From the NCBI RefSeq assembly GCF_011316935.1, contig NZ_WLYS01000002.1:1-64000 (forward strand): a stretch of DNA of 64,000 bases, given 5' to 3'. Shown in pieces: positions 36,501-45,500 of this stretch. The position numbers were made by a program, and so were the translations under genes. Within the stretch, counting starts at the first letter, position 1. Each line of letters opens with the position of its first letter. The notes below the pieces were generated by a model. That model saw only the letters and a program-made list of their open reading frames with translations, ran no database searches and was not told the DNA's origin. The DNA comes from Sphingobacterium chungjuense (lineage in GTDB: Bacteria; Bacteroidota; Bacteroidia; Sphingobacteriales; Sphingobacteriaceae).

Positions 36501-36740
36501 TCGTTTGCCTTTATTCTAGGAATTATACCCCTAATGCTTTCTACAGGCGCAGGCGCATATTCAAGGCAAACAATAGGATGGACTGTTTTTGGTGGAATGA
36601 TGGCCGCTACGTTACTTGCCATTTTTATTGTTCCGGTATTGTTTTATGTCATTACTAAAATCGCCTACGGTAAGAAAAAACTTGCTGAATTGGAAGAGTC
36701 CTACGATGAAGAAAAGGCTAAACAATTATCATCACATTAA
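33570..36740 (+). CDS. RND multidrug efflux transporter, HAE1 (AcrB-like) family (1056 aa)
   Basis: A full-length inner-membrane proton/drug antiporter. The N-terminal helix (F-I-R-R-P-V-T-A-I-V-I-S), two large periplasmic loops and 12 helices are present. The proton-relay pair is in G-I-V-V-D-D-A-I-V-V-V-E, and the C-terminal half repeats the pattern (A-A-K-N-A-I-L-I-V-E-F-A). Heavy-metal (HME) members differ in helix 4, so a drug/organic-compound pump is favoured. It is last in the tetR-tolC-adaptor operon and is followed by a terminator. Confidence 0.95.
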   Translation: MISEVFIRRPVTAIVISILIMIIGSISILTLPISQYPSIAPPTVTVTANYTGADAQTVEQTVTTPIESQINGTPGMIYMSSNSTSNGQSTITVTFEVGTDIDVATLDVQNRVGIAEPALPEAVRRLGVITRKANTDILMLVSLVSPDGSRDDKFLANYANLYIKDAILRVPGVGDVNAFGQPFAMRVWLDANKLTSLKLSPTEISTAIAEQNLRMPGGSVGAPPLQNSQVFEYPVITDSDLSSVQDFEEIVIKSNTDGSIVLLKDVARVELGQFSYATTTKTDGMRSTGMMVAQTPGGNAVETADGIYAALEEMKKSFPPGVDYVVGYETVSVVHASIDSVIHTLVEALILVTFVVFFFLQSWRATLIPVLAIPVSIVGTFIFFTMFGFSINNLTLLAFVLAIGIVVDDAIVVVEAVQHYIDHEKLDAREATIRAMKDITAPVIAIALILAAVFVPVGFIPGMVGQLYQQFAITIAVSVMLSAFIALSLTPALCSLLLKPTAVNKEAKGLNKLFYKFNLWFERVTMRYSKGVKYAIRRAPFAIIILVCIFVGTGYMFTTKPTGFIPSEDNGSFFAGVTLPEGSAASRTNEVLEELNKEFRKDYPEIEHITLISGINILNRSYKSNAATLFISLKPWADRKRTVADITGAIMGKYATYSKAKILAVTPPAIPGLGTSGGFSLMIQDQQTVDIKQFEGVVGQFLAAANQRPEIGMAYTLFNSNSPNFKISVNREQAKKMSVSISSIYSTISAYLGSSYINDFTRYGRNFRVVTQADNNFRMNIEDINKLYVNNTMGAPVPLASMVSWELVQNPSIINHFNIFRSIEVSGSAAPGYSSGDALNALQEVAAQTLPAGYSYDFSGLSLQESQSGNSTIMIFALCIIFVFLLLASLYESWSVPFSILLSVPLGIFGAILTLTFIPSLDNNIYAQIGLVTIIGLAAKNAILIVEFAKERVDIGMPLMDAILDAVKLRLRPIIMTSFAFILGIIPLMLSTGAGAYSRQTIGWTVFGGMMAATLLAIFIVPVLFYVITKIAYGKKKLAELEESYDEEKAKQLSSH

Positions 36741-36794
36741 ATTTAAAAAAGTAAAGTATCAGAAAAATTTTTTGCAAACTCAAGATTTCATTGC

Positions 36795-36827
36795 AATCCC
36801 TGCTAATTGATATTGGCAGGGATTTTT
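36795..36827 (+). terminator. Intrinsic terminator of the efflux operon
   Basis: AATCCCTGC and GCAGGGATT form a 9-bp stem with a 12-base loop followed by TTTT, 54 bases after the permease stop. Confidence 0.8.
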
Positions 36828-36939
36828 ATTGAAGTAAAATTTAAGGAATTTGGGTGAGGTACCCCTATAGGAGTTATCTTTAAGTATTTTATGATACGCT
36901 ATTAGAATCAAAATTTGTATAGAATAATTTAACATCTGT

Positions 36940-37065
36940 AAGATGTTGAGTCTTTTGAGCGCCTAGAACTGAAAAAGGCCTACTTACCAAGAATCGGGCA
37001 TTTACAAATTACAATGATACATATTCGAATATTTACTGTAACCAATTTGTAACCTCGCTCCTATC
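36940..37065 (+). repeat. Dispersed imperfect repeat, copy B
   Basis: Counterpart of 13014-13139 in the same orientation, with two well-conserved cores (AAGATGTTGAGTCTTTTGAG and ATATTTACTGTAACC plus ATTTGTAACCT) and a diverged middle. Both copies follow the end of an operon region and carry no reading frame. Confidence 0.55.
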
Positions 37066-37211
37066 CTAGCATATCGGAGGTCGATTTTCGATACACAGCA
37101 AAACGTTCGCTTTATGTAAGAGATAAATTAAGCTACATCCCTTAATCTCGTGGCGAAAATAAATGGCACCAACTTTGTAGCTACTGTAGTAGGTTAATAA
37201 TTGGTTTGGTA

Positions 37212-37244
37212 AAAACGCCTGAAGTTCCCAACTTCAGGCGTTTT
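37212..37244. terminator. Strong bidirectional terminator
   Basis: AAAACGCCTGAAGTT, loop CCC, AACTTCAGGCGTTTT is a perfect 15-bp palindrome with A/T tracts on both sides. It can terminate the minus-strand lipid-kinase gene (137 bases after its stop) or an unseen plus-strand transcript. Confidence 0.85.
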
Positions 37245-37381
37245 CATTATTATATAAAATCAGAACTCGGAAGCTTCGTTTTTTCAGACAGATTACACAA
37301 TTTTGGATGTAGGTCTTTTCTATTTTATGGTAGCAGATTTTGCATTCGTATCGGTTTATCTACTTTCTCACACGAGAGAAC

Positions 37382-38293
37382 TTAATTGCCTACTACTAAG
37401 AATTCCAAAACGTTTTCACGAACCTCTAAAACGAGCGGATTTTTTAGCGGCATGATTTGCTCGTCATCCAAATGCATGTACTTGCTATTGCAGTCGATAT
37501 TCAGTTCTTTTGCTTCAAAGGCGTTGTAGGAGAATGATGCATTAGGATTTTCATCAATTAATTCTTGTATGTATTGGGCATAATCTTGCCTTTGTTCTTC
37601 GTTTACGATTACCACGTCAAAGAAACCATCCTCAGTGGATGCATTTGGTGCCAACATAAGATTAGGTCCAATAGACTTTATATTCATCACTTCCACTAAA
37701 AGACATTTCCCTGTATAAGTCTTACCGTCCGCCTTTATTGTGTATGATTCCGCATCTGCGTCTATTATAAGTTTATAGAGTAATTGCAAAGCAACCTTCA
37801 GTTCATCTTTTGTGGACTCCACCTTACTTTTGTCAACCGTCTCCATGGCTTGCATCAGATTTGGAAAAAGACCATAGCCAGCACTTTCCATAAAAAAATC
37901 GGTGGTGTCAGGATTCTTGATAACACCAAGATCAAACCTCTGACGCTTGCATTTTTTCCAATTTTTTATATGTATTTCATGATCGAGCTCTCTATCTATA
38001 CCCAAAGTTTTCGACATGTTGTTTGCTGTACCCATCGGAAGGATAGCTATGGGAATCTTCTTTGCCAGAACACTACGGCTCACAAGTTCTTGCACTACAC
38101 GACGAATCGTACCATCACCTCCGGCCACAACCGCAAAATCCGCTTGATCTAATTGATCCTTCCAAGTATTATCTTCCTTGACCGAGAAGTACACACAACC
38201 ATAACCTTCTTGTTCAATAGATTTAACGAGTTCCGTATTCAGGTGATCCTCATCACCAGCTCCCGGGTTGTGTAGTAGAATAGCTTGTTCCAT
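37382..38293 (-). CDS. Diacylglycerol/sphingosine-kinase-family lipid kinase (DagK domain, 303 aa)
   Basis: The ATP-binding motif G58-G-D-G-T62 lies in V-V-A-G-G-D-G-T-I-R-R-V-V. L-P-M-G-T-A-N-N follows at about 86, then the C-terminal beta-sandwich with E-D-G-F-F-D-V-V-I-V. Members phosphorylate diacylglycerol, sphingosine or related lipids at the membrane; the exact substrate cannot be read from sequence. It is divergent from surE, sharing a 76-bp promoter region, and may be monocistronic. Confidence 0.9.
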   Translation of the reverse strand: MEQAILLHNPGAGDEDHLNTELVKSIEQEGYGCVYFSVKEDNTWKDQLDQADFAVVAGGDGTIRRVVQELVSRSVLAKKIPIAILPMGTANNMSKTLGIDRELDHEIHIKNWKKCKRQRFDLGVIKNPDTTDFFMESAGYGLFPNLMQAMETVDKSKVESTKDELKVALQLLYKLIIDADAESYTIKADGKTYTGKCLLVEVMNIKSIGPNLMLAPNASTEDGFFDVVIVNEEQRQDYAQYIQELIDENPNASFSYNAFEAKELNIDCNSKYMHLDDEQIMPLKNPLVLEVRENVLEFLVVGN

Positions 38294-38369
38294 CGATCTT
38301 TATTTAATGTTGAACATTTATGTGAGCTTAATTGTTGTTAAAAGTAGAAAATAAATAAGAGTAAAGATT

Positions 38370-39095
38370 ATGAGAATATTAGTCACGAATGATGATGGTA
38401 TATATAGCCCGGGTATTGCAGCCTTGGCTAAGGTAGCGAAGAAGTTTGGTGATGTCTTGGTGGTGGCTCCGGATGTCGAACAGTCGTCCATGGGACATGC
38501 TGTAACCCACTCACGTCCATTGAGCTATAAAAAATCACCTATAGAATTTCCAAACATTGAAGCATATCGGGTTAATGGTACTCCGGCAGATTGTGTTGCT
38601 ATGGGGACGCATCTTTGGAATGATATTGATGTGGTACTTTCAGGTATAAATATGGGACCCAATCTCGGTAATTCTATGTGGCACTCGGGCACATTGGCCG
38701 CAGCTAAGCAAGCGGTATTGTTCGGAATAAAAGGCATTGCATTGAGTACGCCAGTAGGGAAAACAGAGCCAGACTTCGACTTATTGGAATCCTATGTAGA
38801 GCATACTCTTGGATTACTACTTAAAGACACTGAACTGGCATTGTACAACGTAAATTTCCCTCCCAATCCTAAAGACATTGCCTGGACAAGACAATCTGTA
38901 CGTCTATATGATGGTACCATTTTACCAGACACCGATCCAATGGGCCGAAAGCATTATTGGTTTACCGTAACGCCGTTGGAACCTGCAGATGAGGGAACAG
39001 ACCGGTGGGCTGTAGAAAACGATTTAGTATCCATTACACCGTTGCGTCTTGATCTCACAGACGAGACAGCGCTCGCTGAAAAGCTTGCTCAATAA
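38370..39095 (+). CDS. surE: 5'/3'-nucleotidase SurE
   Basis: Metal-dependent phosphatase of nucleoside monophosphates. The N-terminal T-N-D-D-G with D8/D9, S-S-M-G-H-A-V near 40 and S-G-I-N-M-G-P-N near 90 are the active-site motifs. The length of 241 aa is normal. In this window it is not next to pcm, nlpD or rpoS as in enterobacteria; it stands alone, divergent from the lipid kinase. Confidence 0.95.
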   Translation: MRILVTNDDGIYSPGIAALAKVAKKFGDVLVVAPDVEQSSMGHAVTHSRPLSYKKSPIEFPNIEAYRVNGTPADCVAMGTHLWNDIDVVLSGINMGPNLGNSMWHSGTLAAAKQAVLFGIKGIALSTPVGKTEPDFDLLESYVEHTLGLLLKDTELALYNVNFPPNPKDIAWTRQSVRLYDGTILPDTDPMGRKHYWFTVTPLEPADEGTDRWAVENDLVSITPLRLDLTDETALAEKLAQ

Positions 39096-39715
39096 ATCAT
39101 TAAGATAGTGATATGTGGTAACGATATTAGACATAACATCCAATTTTATATTGCTCGCAGACTGGTATTAAAGAGTGTTGGCTCTATAATGCATTCATCA
39201 TGATGTTTAGTGCAACAGAGGTATATTTTTGCTAACTTTTGGACTTTCATTTCGTATCCGTACTAATGGTAGCTTTAGCTATTATCATATTAGTATAAGA
39301 CATGATGTGATTCCAATACAATAATTGGAACATCGTAATTTAACTGTCTTGACTTTTACAAAGGTTTAGAATCCTTAGTTTACTAGATATATCCGTTTTT
39401 TGAGACTAAAAGCCTTAACTATCAATTTCTTACTCACCTACTAGTGAAAAAAAATAAGGTTTTACGCTTATCCGTTAAAATAAAACTGTACACTCGCCTA
39501 AATTTATCAATAGAATTGGGTGTTAATGGATGAAAATGGTCAATTTTTATTTTTGTACAAAAGATTCTATGGATTCCCCCAAGGCGAAGAGGAATATCAT
39601 TTTTAAATATGGCACAAAAAATAATGATTTTTTGAATTAACAAAAATGACCCTAAAAAGAGAAAGTAAACTTTGAAAGTCTGCTTTCTCTTTTTACAACC
39701 AATTGCGCTGGCATA
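39096..39715. other. 620-bp gap, no gene recognised
   Basis: AT-rich on both strands. A 69-codon minus-strand frame (39434-39643) matches nothing and lacks a ribosome-binding site. The only clear element is the hairpin at 39654-39694. Confidence 0.35.
39654..39694 (-). terminator. Terminator of the starch/maltose operon
   Basis: AAAAAGAGAAAG and CTTTCTCTTTTT form a 12-bp stem with a 17-base loop, 22 bases after the MFS gene stop. It ends in a T tract on the minus strand (and on the plus strand). Confidence 0.75.
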
Positions 39716-41059
39716 CTATGAACTTATTTTGCGCACACTAACCGCTCCGATAATCATTAAGCATCCTGCTGTCAGCAAAGCATAAATCGCTTGTCCCTGA
39801 AATACGTATTTTACCAAATAACCACTGGTCAATCCACTGACGATCTGCGGAAAAGTGATAAAGAAATTGAACAATCCCATATACAATCCCATTTTTCGAG
39901 CCGGTAAGCTATCGCTCAAAATCGCATAAGGCATAGCTAAAATACTACCCCAAGCAATACCAATGCCTAACATCGCAATAATCAGCATCTCGGGTGTGGT
40001 CATAAAGTAAATAGATCCTAACGCAATACCACCAATCGTCAACGATAGGGCGTGCGTAGCTTTGCGACCAATAGCACGGGCTATCCGCGGTAAAAACAAA
40101 GCATAAATTGCTGAAACGGCATTGTATATACCAAATAGCACACCGACCCAATTACCCGCATCGGCATAACCAACGGACGTAGTATCTCCGGCGGGTACAT
40201 TATAAATATGCTCGGCAATCGCAGGCGTCGAAAATACCCACATCAGGAACAGCGCAAACCAAGAGCAGAATTGAACCAAGCCCAATTGACGCATAGCAGT
40301 TGGCATATTTTTAATATCTTCTTGCAAGCCTTTGAAAAAGCCACGGGCTACCAAAGGCTCGGTAGCGGGAGTAGCTTGCCCAGATTCGAAACTTTCCAAT
40401 TCTTCGGGTGAATATTCCTTGGTGGTAAACACCGTCCAGAGAATGCTTCCAATAAGCACCGCAGCACCCACGTAAAACGAAAAAATCACGTTATTAGGAA
40501 CGAAACCTGCTTCGGCGACTTTAGACACGCCGCCATATTCTGCCAGAATATACGGAAGCCAGGATCCCAACACCGCTCCCAACCCAATCAAGAAGGTTTG
40601 CATGGAAAAACCTAGACTACGTTGTTCGCTCGGCAAATTGTCGGCAATCAAAGCGCGGAATGGCTCCATCGTCACATTGATCGAAGCATCCATAATCATC
40701 AACATCCCAGCACCAATCAGTAAAGACGGCAGCATAGCTGCCAATACCGCCGAGTTGGGCATGAAGATTAACGCGACAGCGGTAAACAAAGCTCCACCTA
40801 AGAAATAGGGTCTTCTACGACCTAAACTATTCCAAGTACGATCACTATAATGGCCGATGATTGGTTGAACAATCATTCCGGTCAGCGGCGCAGCCAACCA
40901 GAATAGGGAGAGATGCTCGACATCAGCGCCAAAGGTTTGTAGGATGCGCGAAGCGTTACCATTCTGTAGGGCAAATCCCATCTGAATACCCAGAAACCCG
41001 AAGCTCATGTGAAATATTTGCGCTACGCTCAGCGATGGTTTACGTATTGGTTTATGCAT
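39716..41059 (-). CDS. MFS sugar transporter (SLC45-like), probable maltose/maltodextrin permease
   Basis: A 447-aa protein with about 12 hydrophobic helices. The signature between helices 2 and 3 is G-H-Y-S-D-R-T-W-N-S-L-G-R-R-R-P-Y, typical of the SLC45/GPH-like MFS group found in Bacteroidota maltose loci. It is last in the operon after maltose phosphorylase and amylases. The role is import of maltose across the inner membrane for phosphorolysis. The substrate is inferred from context. Confidence 0.88.
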   Translation of the reverse strand: MHKPIRKPSLSVAQIFHMSFGFLGIQMGFALQNGNASRILQTFGADVEHLSLFWLAAPLTGMIVQPIIGHYSDRTWNSLGRRRPYFLGGALFTAVALIFMPNSAVLAAMLPSLLIGAGMLMIMDASINVTMEPFRALIADNLPSEQRSLGFSMQTFLIGLGAVLGSWLPYILAEYGGVSKVAEAGFVPNNVIFSFYVGAAVLIGSILWTVFTTKEYSPEELESFESGQATPATEPLVARGFFKGLQEDIKNMPTAMRQLGLVQFCSWFALFLMWVFSTPAIAEHIYNVPAGDTTSVGYADAGNWVGVLFGIYNAVSAIYALFLPRIARAIGRKATHALSLTIGGIALGSIYFMTTPEMLIIAMLGIGIAWGSILAMPYAILSDSLPARKMGLYMGLFNFFITFPQIVSGLTSGYLVKYVFQGQAIYALLTAGCLMIIGAVSVRKISS

Positions 41060-41142
41060 GATAGTTGGTTTATATCGATCAACAGGTACTTTTGCTTGTG
41101 CTTCATTAGCAAGTGCTAGGCCGACCGTAGTTTACATTGGTT

Positions 41143-42981
41143 TTAAAACTTTAAAATAACCGATTGATTACCAGGGATTCGCAACGGTAGTTCCGACTCG
41201 AAATTGGCGATAGAGAATTCCATCCCGGTCAATATATCGGTGAATTGCAAATCCTCTTGAGCAAGATGGAAAGCATCTACCACATCAGCAGGAAGAAGAA
41301 TGCTGAACTGTTGCTCTTGGTGCTCAAAATTGTTCACGATGAGTAGTCGTTCATCCTCCGTATAGCGTAGATATGCATATACCCGGCGCGACATCATGGA
41401 GTTACCATGTTGTGCCGGCATCAAATCATAAAATCCACCCGAACTAATAGCTTTTTCGTTGCGCACTAAGTGTAATAGCTTACGATAAAATGCGCGCAAA
41501 TGTCTATATGAATCGTTCAATTGCGCCCCATCAAAGGCGCCATTGTTCATCCATTTTTGGTGCTGAGGCACACCCCAATAATCAAAAATTGTGGTGCGAC
41601 CATCTTCGCCACTAAAGCCAGCATTGCCTGCGCCGGGCTCTCCTACTTCTTGTCCGCTGTAGATCATGACCGGACTACTGGATAACGTTGCAGTAACGAC
41701 CATCGCAGGAACTACGCGCCAAGCGTCACCGCCAAAATCTGGTGAGGCAAATCGTTGTTCATCGTGGTTTTCTAAGAACCGCAGCATCTTCGATGAGTAT
41801 CCAGCGACTTCGCGCCGCCACACATCTTGTATACCCTGCACACCTGCATGATCTTCGTGACGCACCAAGGTTTTCAGCGTATCGTACAAACCGACTTTAT
41901 CGTACAGATAATCGAATTTGCCCACCTCATAGAAGTTCGCGTATTCATTCTTATTATAGGCTTCGCCAATGAAAATTATTTTTGGGTATTCTTGTTTCAC
42001 CTCTTGTACTACCCAACTCCAAAACTCGACGGGAATCATTTCGACCATATCACAACGGAAACCATCCACGCCTTTGTTCGCCCAGAATAGCAAGATATCG
42101 CGCATCTTGTACCACAGGGGTGGAATGGGTTCAAAGTGTGCTGCGTGTTGCTGTTGTATATCAACCCCATAATTCAACTTGATGGTCTCAAACCAATCAT
42201 CTTTAGACGGACTAGCGGAGAATACATTGTTGCCAGTCACTTTGGCCGGAAACTCGCTGAACTGACCGTCTTTGGCGGGCGATTGGAAGGCGTCACCGCC
42301 AGGATTATATCCGGGTGGCACTTGCAAAGCTTGGTTGGGTAGGTAATAAAAATCATTGGCGCTAGCAAAAGCGACGTCGGTATGATCGTCTGCGCCTAAA
42401 TCGCGTACGTCTGCTGGTTTCTCATCCGAACTGTAAGACCGCGCCACATGATTGGGCACAAAGTCGATGAGCACCTGCATATCGGCCTGATGCGTACGTG
42501 CGATCAATTGCTCAAATTCACGCATACGGTTAGGAACTTCTACTGCAAAATCCGGATTGACATCGTAGTAATCTTTGATAGCATAGGGCGATCCGGCGCG
42601 ACCTTTTACGACATCAGGATCATCCACTGCAATGCCATAAGCACTGTAGTCAGTCATGGTGGCATGTTCCAAAACTCCAGTATACCACATGTGCGTGACA
42701 CCCAGATCTTGTAGTTCGGCGAGCGCTTTTTCCGAATAATCATTGAATTTACCAACACCATTCTCCTCTATGGAGCCATAGTACTTATTGGTGGTATTTT
42801 TATTTCCAAAATGTCGAACTAGCGATTGGTAAATGACAAGCTTATGATCTTCGATTGGTTCATTTAACGTATTTTCCTTATTCAGCAACTCTAGTTTATT
42901 CATATGTGAAGCACAGGAAGATCCCATGATTATACTTATTAGCACAGGCCAACACGCCTTGGGGCATTTGATATATTTCAT
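41143..42981 (-). CDS. GH13 alpha-amylase-family lipoprotein (612 aa)
   Basis: A lipoprotein signal ends at Cys23 (G-S-S-C-A-S). The GH13 barrel motifs are in order: D-F-V-P-N-H, G-F-R-C-D311-M (nucleophile), F-I-G-E340-A (acid/base) and E-N-H-D407-E (stabiliser), followed by a C-terminal beta domain. The cysteine anchor puts it in the periplasm or on the surface, where it would shorten maltodextrins. It lies 83 bases upstream of the transporter and 134 bases after the GH65 gene, past a long hairpin. Confidence 0.93.
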   Translation of the reverse strand: MKYIKCPKACWPVLISIIMGSSCASHMNKLELLNKENTLNEPIEDHKLVIYQSLVRHFGNKNTTNKYYGSIEENGVGKFNDYSEKALAELQDLGVTHMWYTGVLEHATMTDYSAYGIAVDDPDVVKGRAGSPYAIKDYYDVNPDFAVEVPNRMREFEQLIARTHQADMQVLIDFVPNHVARSYSSDEKPADVRDLGADDHTDVAFASANDFYYLPNQALQVPPGYNPGGDAFQSPAKDGQFSEFPAKVTGNNVFSASPSKDDWFETIKLNYGVDIQQQHAAHFEPIPPLWYKMRDILLFWANKGVDGFRCDMVEMIPVEFWSWVVQEVKQEYPKIIFIGEAYNKNEYANFYEVGKFDYLYDKVGLYDTLKTLVRHEDHAGVQGIQDVWRREVAGYSSKMLRFLENHDEQRFASPDFGGDAWRVVPAMVVTATLSSSPVMIYSGQEVGEPGAGNAGFSGEDGRTTIFDYWGVPQHQKWMNNGAFDGAQLNDSYRHLRAFYRKLLHLVRNEKAISSGGFYDLMPAQHGNSMMSRRVYAYLRYTEDERLLIVNNFEHQEQQFSILLPADVVDAFHLAQEDLQFTDILTGMEFSIANFESELPLRIPGNQSVILKF

Positions 42982-43071
42982 TGCGTAATGTATAGGCAGT
43001 CAAATTAGATCCAGAATCTGATTTTATTTATGACAATACAATTCATTTTTTGTTTAACCTTTAGGTGTCAG

Positions 43072-43112
43072 CATGATGGTAGTTTCCAGAAAACAAGGAA
43101 ACTACCATCATG
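43072..43112 (-). other. Long intercistronic hairpin after the GH65 gene
   Basis: CATGATGGTAGTTTCC and its reverse complement form a perfect 16-bp stem around a 9-base loop, starting three bases after the GH65 stop. No T tract follows on the minus strand, so an mRNA-stabilising or processing role is more likely than termination. Confidence 0.55.
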
Positions 43113-43115
43113 TAC

Positions 43116-45437
43116 TTACGCCTTTGACGTTACTGCATATGGCACGTCCAACGTGCCATTAGATAGCATGGCGTATTGTGTATCCCACAATACAACCTGC
43201 ACATCTTGATTACCAGAATTGTTGACGTGTACTCCTTCGTGGTCTAGTTTAATTTGTAGATCTGCACCTCGGAAGGTGATGCGGAAGCTATAGCTGTCCC
43301 ACTTAGTTGGCAATATTGGTTGAAAATGAACCTTGCCATCGCGAATACGCATGCCGGCAAACCCTTCTACGATCGTCATCCACGTGCCTGCCATCGATGT
43401 GATATGCAATCCATCTTCAGTATCGTTATTATAATCGTCCAGATCCAATCGGGAAGTCCGCAAATAGAATTCGTACGCTTTATCTTCCTTACCCAACTTG
43501 GCGGCAATAATGGCGTGCACACATGGTGAAAGTGAACTTTCGTGTACCGTCATCGGTTCGTAGAAATCGTAATTTCGACGAATAGTATCTAGATCGTAAT
43601 GATCTTCTAAGAAATATAATCCTTGCAACACGTCTGCCTGTTTGATGTAGCAGGAACGTAAAATGCGATCCCAGCTCCATTTTTGATTTAGGGGACGCTC
43701 GGAGACTGGCAACTCGCTCACTGGAATCAATTCCTTATCCAAAAAGCCATCTTGCTGTAAGTAAATGCCACCCTCCGCATCTTCTGGATAATACATATTG
43801 GCGACGATATGCTGCCATTTCTCTTTTTCCGCTGTCACAAATGATGCAGTATGCAAAATATGCTGTAGACGATCTGGGTTTGATGACGCAAACTGATCGA
43901 TAACTTCGGATGTATACTGCAAACACCAAGCAGCAATGCGATTAGTATACCAGTTGTTGTTTACGTTGTTTTCGTATTCATTCGGGCCGGTCACGCCCAA
44001 CATCACATACTGTTGCTTCGCTTCGCTCCAGTTGACACGCTGCGCCCAGAAACGGGCAATACCTAACAGTACTTCCAACCCGTACTCCTGCAGATAGCTC
44101 ACATCTCCGGTATAACGTACATAATTGTAGATAGCAAACGCGATAGCACCGTTACGGTGAATTTCTTCGAATGTAATCTCCCATTCATTATGACATTCTT
44201 CGCCATTGATAGTTACCATAGGAAACAGCGCAGCACCATCTTTAAAACCTAACTTAGCGGCATTTTCAATAGCTTTCTGCAAGTGTTTATATCGATAAAT
44301 CAAGAGATTTCGGGCGATTTCGGGCTTGGTGGTGGCCATGTAGAATGGTATACAATAAGCTTCGGTATCCCAATAGGTAACGCCGCCATATTTCTCACCA
44401 GTGAATCCTTTAGGACCAATATTCAGTCGGTCGTCTTCACCCGTGTAGGTTTGATACAGTTGAAATATATTGAAACGAATGGCCTGCTGAGCGGCTACGT
44501 CGCCTTCAATCTGGATGTCGCTATCTTGCCATATTTTTGCCCAGCCTGCTGCTTGCTCGTTAATTAATTTTTCCAAGCCTTTATCGGCTACGCTTTGCAG
44601 CAGAGTTTCAGCATGTGCCGATAAATCGGCTAAGGAATGGTTTTCGCTGGTCAGGATGACAGCGTATTTTGACAGGGTAGCCTCCTGCCCGCTTTCCAAA
44701 GTAAACTCATATTGCTGCGCAACATATTTCTCACGGTCGATCACCTCACCCACGGCGATAGATTGGCCATCGTGCACAAGTTGTTGGGTGACGCGGGTAT
44801 GCACATCAAATCCTGTCTTTTTGGTCTTCAACTGCAAGCTAATGTGTTCTTCATTGGCGGAGCGAGCTACTTCATCCCAAAATTTCTCATCATAATTGGA
44901 GTCGCGATTACTGATATCGCCATCCAGGCCACTCTCTAATAATATGTGTGCTGTGCCTTGCACGACGCGAATCTGATATGAGAGTGCCGCCGATTGCGAT
45001 TCTACTACACTGTACAATCGTCGGGAAGTAATAGCGAGTTGCGTGCCATCGGACAGAGTAATGCCTACGGTACGGTGCAATACACCGGCCTTCATATCCA
45101 ATCTTCTTTCGAATTTCTTCACGGTGACTTGGGCTAGATCTAGCAGTATACCATTCACCGTGAGGTGCAGTCCAATCCAATTGGTGGAATTGATGACCTT
45201 GGCAAAGTATTCTGGATAACCATTTTTCCACCAACCGACACGGGTTTTGTCGGGATAATAGACGCCGGCTACGTAACTCCCCGAAAGGGACTTGCCCGAA
45301 TAATCTTCCTCAAAGTTAGCGCGTTGCCCCATCCGACCGTTTCCGATCGAAAAAATGCTTTCCGATATTTCGTTATATTCTGGTCTGAACTGATCTTCTA
45401 TGATCTGCCAAGGGTCTTTTACTATATAATCTTTCAT
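43116..45437 (-). CDS. Maltose phosphorylase (GH65, 773 aa)
   Basis: The enzyme uses phosphate to split maltose into glucose and beta-glucose-1-phosphate in the cytoplasm; no signal peptide is present. The catalytic Glu lies in T-G-P-N-E487-Y-E-N-N, at the same residue number as in Lactobacillus brevis maltose phosphorylase. G-V-T-Y-W-D-T-E-A-Y, V-T-I-N-G-E-E-C-H-N-E-W-E and the C-terminal W-D-S-Y-S-F-R-I are also family-typical. Trehalose and kojibiose phosphorylases share the fold; the adjacent pgmB and starch genes favour maltose. Confidence 0.93.
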   Translation of the reverse strand: MKDYIVKDPWQIIEDQFRPEYNEISESIFSIGNGRMGQRANFEEDYSGKSLSGSYVAGVYYPDKTRVGWWKNGYPEYFAKVINSTNWIGLHLTVNGILLDLAQVTVKKFERRLDMKAGVLHRTVGITLSDGTQLAITSRRLYSVVESQSAALSYQIRVVQGTAHILLESGLDGDISNRDSNYDEKFWDEVARSANEEHISLQLKTKKTGFDVHTRVTQQLVHDGQSIAVGEVIDREKYVAQQYEFTLESGQEATLSKYAVILTSENHSLADLSAHAETLLQSVADKGLEKLINEQAAGWAKIWQDSDIQIEGDVAAQQAIRFNIFQLYQTYTGEDDRLNIGPKGFTGEKYGGVTYWDTEAYCIPFYMATTKPEIARNLLIYRYKHLQKAIENAAKLGFKDGAALFPMVTINGEECHNEWEITFEEIHRNGAIAFAIYNYVRYTGDVSYLQEYGLEVLLGIARFWAQRVNWSEAKQQYVMLGVTGPNEYENNVNNNWYTNRIAAWCLQYTSEVIDQFASSNPDRLQHILHTASFVTAEKEKWQHIVANMYYPEDAEGGIYLQQDGFLDKELIPVSELPVSERPLNQKWSWDRILRSCYIKQADVLQGLYFLEDHYDLDTIRRNYDFYEPMTVHESSLSPCVHAIIAAKLGKEDKAYEFYLRTSRLDLDDYNNDTEDGLHITSMAGTWMTIVEGFAGMRIRDGKVHFQPILPTKWDSYSFRITFRGADLQIKLDHEGVHVNNSGNQDVQVVLWDTQYAMLSNGTLDVPYAVTSKA

Positions 45438-45500
45438 GTAGTTATCTATCTTTTCACCAAAAATTCTGACACGTGGTTTCCGTGTATCTCTTTGCGGCGC

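Larger units (their letters stand above)
36828..37381. other. Gap containing a dispersed repeat and an orphan-looking strong hairpin
   Basis: Besides the repeat at 36940-37065 and the terminator at 37212-37244, no gene was recognised on either strand. The stretch 37066-37211 could hold a small RNA ending at that terminator, but no promoter box was found. Confidence 0.3.

Noticed and set aside
39434..39643. 69-codon minus-strand frame
   Set aside because: AT-rich, no ribosome-binding site, no recognisable motif. It lies in a gene-free stretch and looks like chance.
41666..42714. Multiple overlapping plus-strand frames opposite the GH13 gene
   Set aside because: Mutually overlapping and without motifs. 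They arise from codon bias of the real gene.
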